A stretch of DNA of 39,542 nt from Clostridiaceae bacterium (lineage in GTDB: Bacteria > Bacillota > Clostridia > Peptostreptococcales > Natronincolaceae), in contig JAFIFG010000117.1 in NCBI GenBank assembly GCA_020832135.1, forward strand, positions 1-39,542. The letters are read 5' to 3'. The notes below the pieces were generated by a model, which did not search any database, had not been told where the DNA came from, and saw only the letters and a program-made list of their open reading frames with translations. How positions within the stretch are numbered: the first letter of the stretch is position 1; each line of letters opens with the position of its first letter. Both the position numbers and the translations under genes were made by a program. Positions 8,476 through 16,101 of the stretch are shown here, piece by piece.

Positions 8476-8506
8476 ACAAAAGGGAGCTCTTTAGCTCCCC
8501 CTTGTT
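8476..8506 (-). terminator. Hairpin, possible terminator
   Basis: Core stem GGGAGCT (8482-8488) with AGCTCCC (8493-8499) and a four-base loop. It can be extended outward by AACAA/TTGTT with two mismatches. On the minus strand it is followed by TTTTGTTG. No intact gene precedes it; it may be left from the decayed sequence at 8560-8830. Confidence 0.45.
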
Positions 8507-8673
8507 ACAAAATATTCTTTTATAAAAGGCAACCATTATCGCCGTATAGCACTGCGTAGATATCTTAAAATTTATTAGTTAATTTGTTGTGTCTCCCGAG
8601 ACTATATCGATACAAACAAAAACATCAATATGTGTCTTTAGGACTTTTTTTATAAATCCTTCGCTATCTTTAT

Positions 8674-8826
8674 TTAGAAGCAATATGTTTGTAAAGCAGC
8701 TAAAAATGCAGAATTTCTAAAATCCGTTCGTTGTATCAATGCTACACACTCCACATGTATTTGTATACGGAAGTATATATATAGATCAATTTTATTTGAA
8801 TTTTTCAAAACCGTATAAACTATTAA
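8674..8826 (-). pseudogene. Fragment resembling the 3' end of an rRNA uracil-C5 methyltransferase gene (rumA/rlmCD type)
   Basis: A minus-strand open stretch contains HVECVALIQR (from 8757), closely matching the C-terminal signature of RumA/RlmCD proteins (PHT-x-HVE-x-V). The bases just upstream read PYTN in a frame one base off, so the match continues through a one-base shift. No upstream methyltransferase domain and no start are present. After the motif the frame runs TDFRNSAFLAALQTYCF and stops at 8674. Nearby, 8580-8673 reads like another coding scrap (VLKTHIDVFVCIDIVSGD). The 3' end of rumA is a known target of serine-recombinase elements, so this may be a recombination scar. Identity rests on a short motif recalled from memory. 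Confidence 0.45.
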
Positions 8827-8894
8827 TCAAACCCTTTCCTCAACAATTACTTCATAGACTCTTTTTATTGTTTAAAAACATATTGCCTTAATAG

Positions 8895-9080
8895 TTATTT
8901 GGATCTTCCATTCTTAATTTCATTCTGTACTATGTAGGTTATTCTCTTTAATATTTTATCTATTTCTTCTTTGGTCTTATTTTTGTAAGCATCATTATAT
9001 ATCTCAATTTGTGTATTTCCAAGATTAAATTTCTCTACTAAATTACCTTCGGATTTTTGACTCCTAATTTTTGGATACAT
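8895..9080 (-). CDS. Small conserved-type protein divergent from the edge recombinase
   Basis: A 61-residue protein. After a polar start (MYPKIRSQKSEGN), the core EKFNLGNTQIEIYNDAYKNK resembles unnamed small proteins that I recall near serine recombinases of clostridial elements. The C-terminal half (TKEEIDKILKRITYIV) is an amphipathic helix and the tail is basic. The ATG follows GAGGGGTGG. It is transcribed away from the recombinase at 9335, with about 250 bp between them. Its size is similar to SprB (58 residues), the directionality factor of SPbeta, so an excision-control role is possible, but I see no sequence proof. It could equally be an uncharacterised regulator. Confidence 0.6.
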   Translation of the reverse strand: MYPKIRSQKSEGNLVEKFNLGNTQIEIYNDAYKNKTKEEIDKILKRITYIVQNEIKNGRSK

Positions 9081-9136
9081 TTGACCACCCCTCTTACCCT
9101 TAAAATATTCAAAGCCGACTTTGTCCTATTACAAAA

Positions 9137-9182
9137 TCCAGCATGACTTGATATCTATAGGGGTGCTGGAATTTATTTTTTA
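9137..9182 (+). terminator. Hairpin followed by a T-run
   Basis: Stem TCCAGCA (9137-9143) with TGCTGGA (9164-9170) and a 20-base loop, followed on the plus strand by ATTTATTTTTT. It has the form of a plus-strand terminator, yet no plus-strand gene lies upstream. It may insulate the recombinase promoter from read-through, or act in its leader RNA. Confidence 0.4.
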
Positions 9183-9334
9183 TAAATTAATACAAAAAAT
9201 CAAATACTACTTTTATCTATATTATTTCTGATGCTTTATAAGTTTGTTTACCATACCTAAATCTAATAGTTTTTAAATCCCGAACTACCACATAATCATG
9301 TATAAGATGATAATTGGTTGAAGAGGGTGAAAAT

Positions 9335-10921
9335 ATGGATGTAGCAATGTATCTACGTAAGTCTAGAGCTGATATTGAATCTGAATTAAAAGGTGAAGAA
9401 GAAACACTGAAAAGACATGAAAAAATACTTTTAGAACTAGTAAAGAAGCTTAATTTAAATATATTGCAAGTATATAAAGAAGTGGTTTCTGGAGAATCTA
9501 TAGCCGCAAGGCCAGTTATGCAGGGACTACTTTCTGATGTAGAAAAAGGATTATTTGATGGTGTGCTTGTTGTAGAAATAGAACGTCTTGCCCGTGGGGA
9601 TACCATGGACCAAGGCATAGTTGCACAAACCTTTAAATATTCCAATACAAAGATTATAACTCCATCAAAAACCTATGATCCACAAAATGAATTTGATGAA
9701 GAGTATTTTGAATTTGGATTATTCATGTCCAGAAGAGAATATAAAACAATCAATAGACGTTTGCAATCTGGTAGGCTTTCATCCGTGAAAGAAGGTAAAT
9801 ACGTAGGGAATATACCTCCCTATGGTTATGCTAGAAAAAAACTAGAACGCGAGAAAGGTTATACGTTAGAGCCTCATCCTGAACAGGCTGATATAGTAAA
9901 TTTTATTTACAAGCTCTATACTATAGGTGAATTACAGGAAAATGGCACCTTAAAAAGATTAGGTGCTTCCTTGATAGCTAAGAAATTAAATGATTTAAAC
10001 ATTCCTACTGTTAAGGGTGGTGTTTGGACTCCCCACACAATACGAGGTATATTAAGTAATCCAGTATACATAGGAAAGATACGATGGAACTCCCGATCTC
10101 AAGTGAAAAAAATTATAGATGGTAAAATGGTTAAAGAAAGACCTAGGGCCAAGGAAGAAGATATAATACTGGTTGATGGACTACACACTGCTATTATAGA
10201 TGATGAATCTTATAAGCTAGCAAGAAAGATTGCCAAAGAAAATACTATTGCAAGATTACCTAGTAATAAAACTATTAAGAATCCACTTTCTGGTATAATC
10301 ATATGTGGATTTTGTAGGAGAAATATGATAAGAAGACCTTATGCTAATAACTATCCAGATGCGCTAATGTGCAGTGTTCCCACCTGCCCTAATGTAAGTT
10401 CTATGCTGTATCTAGTTGAAGAAAAACTTTTAGAAGCTTTACAAGTTTGGCTAAATGAATATACATTGGATTTTAATTTTGAAGAACCTACAAATGAACA
10501 TTTAGACTTACAAATTGATATAATAAAAAAATCTTTAGAGAAGCTTACTCATGAGATGGAAACTATACAGAAACAAATAAGTAATCTACATGACTTATTA
10601 GAACAAGGTGTATATACTATAGAAACTTTTGTAGATAGATCTAAACTTCTTAATGAAAAACTGAGAATATTAGAAAATGATAAAAAGTATATGCAGGAAA
10701 ATATAAATAAAAGCGAAAATAGAATTAAAACTATAGAGACTTTAATTCCAAAAATACAAAAAATATTAGAAGCTTATCATTGCACAGAAAATCCTGCAAT
10801 AAAAAATAAGTTACTTAAGGAAGTTCTAGATAAGGTTGTATATACCAAAACTGTTAGTGGAAGATGGCACGCAAAGCCTGATAATTTCAAGCTTAAACTT
10901 TATCCTAAATTACCTAAATAG
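9335..10921 (+). CDS. Large serine recombinase at the element edge (probable integrase/excisionase)
   Basis: A 528-residue large serine recombinase. The resolvase domain starts MDVAMYLRKSRADIE (nucleophile Ser10), with EIERLARG near residue 87. The recombinase domain has IPPYGYARK and IRGILSNPVYIGKIRW, the zinc ribbon has ICGFCRR followed by CSVPTC, and a long coiled coil spans about 385-475. ATG 9335 was chosen because AGAGGGTG sits just before it; the in-frame TTG at 9314 has no such site. It points at the cotJC break, with its stop codon inside the dyad at 10919-10948, so it most likely catalysed the insertion and could excise the element. Its subgroup (LRKSRAD) differs from the other two recombinases in the window. 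Confidence 0.94.
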   Translation: MDVAMYLRKSRADIESELKGEEETLKRHEKILLELVKKLNLNILQVYKEVVSGESIAARPVMQGLLSDVEKGLFDGVLVVEIERLARGDTMDQGIVAQTFKYSNTKIITPSKTYDPQNEFDEEYFEFGLFMSRREYKTINRRLQSGRLSSVKEGKYVGNIPPYGYARKKLEREKGYTLEPHPEQADIVNFIYKLYTIGELQENGTLKRLGASLIAKKLNDLNIPTVKGGVWTPHTIRGILSNPVYIGKIRWNSRSQVKKIIDGKMVKERPRAKEEDIILVDGLHTAIIDDESYKLARKIAKENTIARLPSNKTIKNPLSGIIICGFCRRNMIRRPYANNYPDALMCSVPTCPNVSSMLYLVEEKLLEALQVWLNEYTLDFNFEEPTNEHLDLQIDIIKKSLEKLTHEMETIQKQISNLHDLLEQGVYTIETFVDRSKLLNEKLRILENDKKYMQENINKSENRIKTIETLIPKIQKILEAYHCTENPAIKNKLLKEVLDKVVYTKTVSGRWHAKPDNFKLKLYPKLPK

Positions 10922-10948
10922 GTATCACCTATAACATGGTGGTACCTA
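10919..10948. other. Attachment-site half with imperfect dyad at the cotJC/element junction
   Basis: TAGGTATCACC (10919-10929) faces GGTGGTACCTA (10938-10948), an 11-bp stem with one G-T pair and an 8-base loop. The left arm holds the recombinase stop codon (TAG 10919-10921); the right arm holds the stop that truncates CotJC (TAG on the minus strand, 10946-10948). It could serve as a terminator for the two converging genes, but serine recombinase attachment sites are also imperfect dyads, and it lies exactly where one half of the site is expected. Confidence 0.5.
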
Positions 10949-11143
10949 TTCTTCTGTTCCTATGTCTGTTAATAATCCTTTTGCCTCCCTAGTGGGAATG
11001 GTATATCTTTGATTTAAATATCTTAAGGCTGCTGATAATTCTCCATCTGGTCCTCCATATTGAGTTAATAAATATCTAGCTAGCTTAGGATTCGTCTGGT
11101 GAACCTTAACAGGATATTGTAATTTTTTTTCATAAATCCACAT
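10946..11143 (-). CDS. cotJC: CotJC N-terminal fragment, gene interrupted by the element
   Basis: The 65 residues, from MWIYEKKLQYPVKV through YGGPDGELSAALRYLNQRY to LLTDIGTEE, match the start of CotJC, a spore-coat protein of the manganese-catalase family that is normally about 190 residues long. The frame then meets TAG, supplied by the element. The missing part would include most metal ligands (those after the first Glu of GTEE), so the fragment cannot be active by itself. It has a strong ribosome site (AAGGAGG) and follows cotJB in the usual cotJA-cotJB-cotJC order. The undamaged reading frame up to the break suggests the gene may still be restored by excision in the mother cell. If excision no longer works, this is a pseudogene. 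Confidence 0.9.
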   Translation of the reverse strand: MWIYEKKLQYPVKVHQTNPKLARYLLTQYGGPDGELSAALRYLNQRYTIPTREAKGLLTDIGTEE

Positions 11144-11163
11144 ATACTTTCCTCCTTATGCTT

Positions 11164-11421
11164 TTAAAATTCTTCCTCCCACGGCCAAGGAGTTTCAATC
11201 CATCTCCAAGGATATTGACTTGGGGAAAATCCATAATTTAATAAAGGTCCATAGGCCATTTCATATTGTTGCTTTAACATCATCAATTCTCTAGCATATT
11301 GATTAAATTGCATAACTGCTCTTTGATCTTGAGGATGGGTGTCTAAGTACAGTTGTAATTCTAGAGCTGCAAACTCTACGTCCTGAATTTTTCTCATTAG
11401 AGCTCTTCTTTCATGCATCAT
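11164..11421 (-). CDS. cotJB: Spore coat protein CotJB
   Basis: An 85-residue protein with the CotJB features: LMRKIQDVEFAALELQLYLD near the N-terminus, then YARELMMLKQQYEMAYGPLL, and an aromatic tail WRWIETPWPWEEEF. CotJB is an inner-coat component that works with CotJA and CotJC. Its ATG overlaps the stop codon of cotJA by one base (TAATG), showing translational coupling, and cotJC follows after 20 bp. In Bacillus subtilis this operon is expressed in the mother cell under sigma-E; I could not find a clear sigma-E promoter here. Confidence 0.95.
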   Translation of the reverse strand: MMHERRALMRKIQDVEFAALELQLYLDTHPQDQRAVMQFNQYARELMMLKQQYEMAYGPLLNYGFSPSQYPWRWIETPWPWEEEF

Positions 11422-11612
11422 TATTTATCCCACCTCTCTTCCTTAGGTACATAAGGTTGATATAGCTCTGGAAATAGTGTGCCCCTCATTAAAGCTTCTC
11501 TAATGGGATATTCCATCATGTAGGTTTGATAGGGTATATATGCACGGGCATACATGACATACATAGGCATGAAGGGTATGGGATATATATTGTAGTAGGG
11601 TGTATGCATCAT
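11421..11612 (-). CDS. cotJA: Spore coat associated protein CotJA
   Basis: A 63-residue protein rich in Tyr, Pro and Met, with the CotJA-type core YQTYMMEYPIREALMRGTLF followed by PELYQPYVPK. It is the first gene of the cotJ operon; AAGGAGG lies about ten bases before a double ATG (11612 or 11609). The N-terminal part (MMHTPYYNIYPIPFMPMY) is unusually rich in Tyr and Pro. It functions in deposition of the inner spore coat together with CotJB and CotJC. Confidence 0.93.
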   Translation of the reverse strand: MMHTPYYNIYPIPFMPMYVMYARAYIPYQTYMMEYPIREALMRGTLFPELYQPYVPKEERWDK

Positions 11613-11811
11613 TTGATATCTCCTCCTTAATTTAGTTTTTTAGGCAGTGCCTGTAATACTATACTATTCAAAGACAACCTTTTTGGTGTTTTATTTGTCA
11701 TAAATTTATTTATGTAAGCATATAATACGAGACTTAATTTAAATAGAGTTATTATTCGCCTTAAATCGTAGGGGAATTTCTTTATAGGATGTATTGCTTA
11801 ATCTTTTTTCC

Positions 11812-11844
11812 AAAAAAATAAACAGAGAAGATATCTCTGTTTAT
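11812..11844 (-). terminator. Terminator of mnmA
   Basis: A perfect 11-bp stem (11818-11828 with 11834-11844, arm ATAAACAGAGA) with a 5-base loop, followed on the minus strand by six T. It begins 18 bp after the mnmA stop. The remaining 11,613-11,811 spacer upstream of cotJA shows no gene. Confidence 0.9.
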
Positions 11845-11861
11845 AAAAAATTGCTTATCTA

Positions 11862-12968
<1,107 letters not shown>

Positions 12969-13063
12969 CTATACTACCTTCCTTTGCTTATAATCCTATT
13001 TATCTATTATTCTATCTTTATACCTCCCATTGTATACTGGAAAACAGCTATTTAAAGATAGTA

Positions 13064-13104
13064 ATATAAAAACTGCTATTACATAAACATAGCAGTTTTT
13101 ATAT
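13064..13104 (-). terminator. Terminator of the DUF3298-like gene
   Basis: A perfect 16-bp stem (13064-13079 with 13089-13104), loop of nine bases, with a run of five T inside the distal arm on the minus strand. It starts 5 bp after the stop codon at 13109. Confidence 0.85.
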
Positions 13105-13108
13105 TGAT

Positions 13109-13720
13109 TTATTTAATTAGATGATTTAAAGGACTGACTTCATCTATCTTATCTACAAGTACTCTATAGGGGATTGAAAATTTTGGTATGCCATAAACAT
13201 AAGGAGTATACTCATATAATTGGAAGAATACTACCAAAGCTTCTGAAGTGAGATAAAAGTCTTGTTTTTTATCGATGGTTTCAAATGCTACTAAGAGAGG
13301 AATATCTCTTTGATGAATTTCTTCCTTTACTATTTCATTAATTGTTTCTATATAGCCACTGTTTTTAATAAATAAATCCTGCAATTCATAAACTTCTCCC
13401 TTTTCTAAACTTACATTTATTGCTTTTAATGCTGTCATCCCATGAGCAGCACCCTTTGAATAAGAATAAATATATAACAATATACTCAAAACTTCTTCAT
13501 CTATTAGTTTTACCTCGTATTCTCCCCAAATCTCCTTCGTATAATCTTCTTCATATCCCTGTTCTACAATCATTTTGTATATTTCTTCCTGAATAATTCC
13601 ATTAATTTTGACTTCTGCCTCTTGATTTTTCAAGCCTACTACATCAGGATATGTCAATCCTATCCTATGCCTTATTAACTTTCTTTCAACCACCTTAATG
13701 TTGCCCCTCTCCCACATCAT
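13109..13720 (-). CDS. DUF3298/RsiV-like domain protein
   Basis: A 203-residue protein with no signal peptide or membrane segment visible, so apparently cytoplasmic. The pattern fits the DUF4163-DUF3298 family: YPDVVGLKNQEAEVKINGII near the start, YSKGAAHGMTALKAINVSLE (the G-AHG motif) in the middle, then LEKGEVYELQDLF and a tail ending YRVLVDKI. In anti-sigma factor RsiV this domain binds lysozyme outside the cell; here the membrane part is missing and its function is unknown. The start was moved from GTG 13732 to ATG 13720 because the ribosome site AGAGGTGG overlaps the GTG. It stands alone, with its own terminator. Confidence 0.75.
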   Translation of the reverse strand: MMWERGNIKVVERKLIRHRIGLTYPDVVGLKNQEAEVKINGIIQEEIYKMIVEQGYEEDYTKEIWGEYEVKLIDEEVLSILLYIYSYSKGAAHGMTALKAINVSLEKGEVYELQDLFIKNSGYIETINEIVKEEIHQRDIPLLVAFETIDKKQDFYLTSEALVVFFQLYEYTPYVYGIPKFSIPYRVLVDKIDEVSPLNHLIK

Positions 13721-13815
13721 TAAGCAGACCACCTCTTTTCGAAATTAATCCGAACTATAATTTTTATCTATACTTAGTATAATATGCTATTGCCGTGAGA
13801 GTGTTACGGAAATTT

Positions 13816-13839
13816 CATGGTTGGTTACATGGTTGGTTA
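13816..13839. repeat. Two tandem copies of a 12-bp sequence
   Basis: CATGGTTGGTTA occurs twice in direct succession, in the spacer between the DUF3298-like gene and the activator ATPase gene. No role is evident. Confidence 0.9.
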
Positions 13840-13879
13840 ATAGTAGGCTTGATTTATTTGTTATATCAAAAACTATGAT

Positions 13880-14647
13880 TTATTCATCCTCAAATCCAAT
13901 AACAGCTGCACCTATGGCACCTATAAACTGAGATAAATCAGAAGAGTAAATATCTACACCTATTTTTTTCTCTAACATATTTTTCAACAAGGAGTTTTTT
14001 GATACTCCTCCGGAAAAAAACACTCTGTCCTCGATGCCTACTCTACTTACTAATCCATTAGTTCTATTAGCTACCGACTGTAATAAGCCAGCTGCAATAC
14101 CTTCTTTTTTAGCTCCTTGTGCCATTAAACTAATTACTTCCGATTCTGCAAAAACAGTACACATGCTATTTATATTTTCAGCCTCAGCACCACTTGCAAT
14201 TTGTGAGAGTTCGCTAATATCTATCTCTAAAGCATTTGACATTACTTGTAAAAAACGTCCTGTTCCAGCAGCACACTTATCATTCATGAGAAAATCTACT
14301 ATATTACCTTTTTCATTTAATTTGATAACTTTGCTATCTTGCCCTCCTATATCAATAACTGTTCTAATAGAATTGTCAAGATAGTATGCTCCTCGTCCAT
14401 GACAAGTAATTTCTGTTACCTTTTTTTCTATAAAAGGTAATGCCACTCTGCCATATCCAGTACCCACAATGCTTTTTACTTGGTTTCTCTCTATTCTAAC
14501 CTCTTTTAAAATATCTGCTAATATTTTTGTTCCCGTTTCCTTTGGACTCCATCCAGTAGGTAGTATCTTTTTACCTATGACTTCTTTACCATCAAAGATA
14601 ACAGCTTTACCAGCTACAGATCCAATATCTATCCCTATACTATACAT
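13880..14647 (-). CDS. ATP-dependent activator/reductase of the 2-hydroxyacyl-CoA dehydratase / double-cubane protein family
   Basis: A 255-residue ASKHA-fold ATPase of the HgdC/BadF family. It shows phosphate loops GIDIGSVAGKAV (5-16) and TVIDIGGQDSKV (96-107), plus SGGVSKN near residue 215. Cys125 (DKCAAGTGRFLQ) and Cys163 (SMCTVFAES) are the two cysteines that in the homodimer hold a shared 4Fe-4S cluster. These proteins use ATP hydrolysis to push an electron at very low potential into a partner iron-sulfur protein. The partner is evidently the upstream gene at 14750-15907. About 100 bp and a hairpin separate the two, which may set unequal expression. Confidence 0.9.
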   Translation of the reverse strand: MYSIGIDIGSVAGKAVIFDGKEVIGKKILPTGWSPKETGTKILADILKEVRIERNQVKSIVGTGYGRVALPFIEKKVTEITCHGRGAYYLDNSIRTVIDIGGQDSKVIKLNEKGNIVDFLMNDKCAAGTGRFLQVMSNALEIDISELSQIASGAEAENINSMCTVFAESEVISLMAQGAKKEGIAAGLLQSVANRTNGLVSRVGIEDRVFFSGGVSKNSLLKNMLEKKIGVDIYSSDLSQFIGAIGAAVIGFEDE

Positions 14648-14703
14648 TTTACCACTTCCTTATTTTTTATTACCAATGATTTCCTACTACTATATTTAAT
14701 CAT

Positions 14704-14734
14704 AAAAAGAGTCTCTTTTACAGAAACTCTTTTT
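14704..14734 (-). terminator. Hairpin between the double-cubane protein and its activator
   Basis: A 12-bp stem with one G-T pair (14704-14715 with 14723-14734, arm AAAAAGAG) and a 7-base loop; on the minus strand the last arm ends in five T. It lies after the stop of the upstream gene and before the activator start. It looks like a terminator or attenuator inside the operon. Confidence 0.65.
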
Positions 14735-14749
14735 ATTTTTTTACATTTA

Positions 14750-15907
14750 TTATTTTGCTGTTTCTATAAAGGACTCTAGGAAGGCCTCTACTCTAACTTT
14801 AATTTGTCCTACATCTGATTCTGAGTAATCAGTTTCTATTTGTAGGAAAGGAAGGTTTAATTGATCCTTAACAAAATTCTTCACTGTAAAGGATTCTATA
14901 TTATATGTGTGACAGGCTTGCCATGTTAAATCTAGCACTCCATCCACTTGGTATTCCTTTGCTAATCTTTCGATTAGATCTAATCTTGCTGTATTAGGAG
15001 TCAAGCAAGAACATGGTGTTGCTAAATACTTTTCTGCTAAAGCTAACATTGGTTCTTTTTCTTCATCCACCATTACGTCTAAACTTTTATACCCAGTACA
15101 ATTTTCTAAAACAACAACACTAGCTCCTGCTTCCTCTAATATCTTTAACACCTTCTCAGAGCCACTTCCTATAGGTACTCCAGTTAATAAAACTCTTGGA
15201 GCATTTTCATCAAAGGCAAATTTTCCTTCTTCTATTTGTTTTTCTACTTCTTCTATCAACTCTTCTATTAACCTTATACCTGCTTCCTTATCTACATTAA
15301 ATCCTTTTAACCATTGTGCCAACATCATATCCATACCCGTAAGTGGTGCTGGTTTGTGGGCATTTAATTCATGTAGTCTTTTCATCGCCTTTCTTTCTCT
15401 ATTGGCTAACTTAATTGCATCTCTTAATTTTTCTTCAGTAATTTCCACACCGAACTTTTCTTCTAAGAAACTTTTGAAGCGAATCATTTCTTTTCTCCAA
15501 TATTCTAATGCTTCTTCACCTTCTGCCGTTTGTGGAAGGTTCATAATATGCATCGGTTTAATTTTTCCCATTAATTCATACATCTTCTTCTTCCCATCAC
15601 AGGTTGTTTCTGCTAAAAGAACGTCTGAGAAGTAGAAATAAGGGCATTTATCTGTAATGGCAAACCCATAACTTGATTTAATCAGTGGACAGAGATTTCT
15701 TGGCAACTCCTTTTCAGCTTCTTCTATAGGCTCTTGTTTGGTGCCACATAAGGTTACAGGAATAGCATCTGCAGCTAAAGCAATCTCCTGCGGTGAAAAT
15801 ACACAATACATCCCTACTACTTTCTTACCTCCCTCACTTGCTTCTTTGATCTTTACAGAGTTAATACCTCTAAGTTCCTCTACCTGTTCCATAAGCTTTG
15901 GTCTCAT
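14750..15907 (-). CDS. Double-cubane cluster protein / 2-hydroxyacyl-CoA dehydratase D-component family
   Basis: A 385-residue protein of the HgdB/FldC fold family. Cysteines at 35 (GMYCVFSP), 54 (LCGT), 73 (NLCP), 88 (KCPYF) and 103 (TTCDGKKKMYE), plus later ones in ENCTGY, TPCSC and WQACHTYN, are the iron-sulfur ligands of this family. The single-subunit form next to a lone activator, without a second dehydratase subunit, CoA transferase or acyl-CoA dehydrogenase, resembles double-cubane cluster proteins rather than amino-acid fermentation dehydratases. Such proteins carry out difficult low-potential reductions; the natural substrate is unknown. GGGGG lies very close to ATG 15907; Met6 at 15892 is an alternative start. 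Confidence 0.88.
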   Translation of the reverse strand: MRPKLMEQVEELRGINSVKIKEASEGGKKVVGMYCVFSPQEIALAADAIPVTLCGTKQEPIEEAEKELPRNLCPLIKSSYGFAITDKCPYFYFSDVLLAETTCDGKKKMYELMGKIKPMHIMNLPQTAEGEEALEYWRKEMIRFKSFLEEKFGVEITEEKLRDAIKLANRERKAMKRLHELNAHKPAPLTGMDMMLAQWLKGFNVDKEAGIRLIEELIEEVEKQIEEGKFAFDENAPRVLLTGVPIGSGSEKVLKILEEAGASVVVLENCTGYKSLDVMVDEEKEPMLALAEKYLATPCSCLTPNTARLDLIERLAKEYQVDGVLDLTWQACHTYNIESFTVKNFVKDQLNLPFLQIETDYSESDVGQIKVRVEAFLESFIETAK

Positions 15908-16049
15908 TTCATTTCCCCCTTATTCTTCTTATATAATTATTATTTACTATTCTTTTTCGTTAATAAATTCACTTAAAGTCTATCATACAGGTTTTCTAAC
16001 TACCAATTGTAAATTTTTATAATTTTCTATCCTACTATAAAATATTTCT

Positions 16050-16096
16050 ATACAAAACAAAAACTAGACTATTACATCTAAGTGCTAGTCTAGTTT
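16050..16096 (-). terminator. Terminator of the sigma/anti-sigma operon
   Basis: A perfect 11-bp stem (16061-16071 with 16086-16096, arm AAACTAGACTA) with a 14-base loop, followed on the minus strand by TTGTTTTGT. It lies just after the stop at 16102. Confidence 0.75.
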
Positions 16097-16101
16097 CCTT
16101 C

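Larger units (their letters stand above)
1..10945. mobile_element. Integrated element interrupting cotJC (right part; left end outside window)
   Basis: The right boundary is where the cotJC reading frame stops matching its family, just after the residues TDIGTEE; the next codon is TAG. Inside the boundary, the first gene is a large serine recombinase whose 3' end lies 25 bp away, the usual place for the integrase of such an element. The remaining ~125 codons of cotJC would lie beyond the left end; they are not present at 1-277, so the element is longer than 10.9 kb. Cargo: three serine recombinase genes (one broken), a Cas4/AddB-like nuclease, an XRE regulator, an MmeI-like restriction enzyme and gene remnants. 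It may be a composite of two elements, since two separate recombinase loci are present. Boundary placement rests on remembered CotJC sequence, so allow a few bases either way. Confidence 0.75.

Noticed and set aside
9217-9645. Minus-strand 142-codon frame over the recombinase start
   Set aside because: Shadow of the plus-strand recombinase gene, with Ser/Thr-rich low-complexity translation and no start signal.
11613-11811. Sigma-E promoter before cotJA
   Set aside because: Several AT-rich stretches partly resemble the consensus, but none has both boxes at the right spacing.
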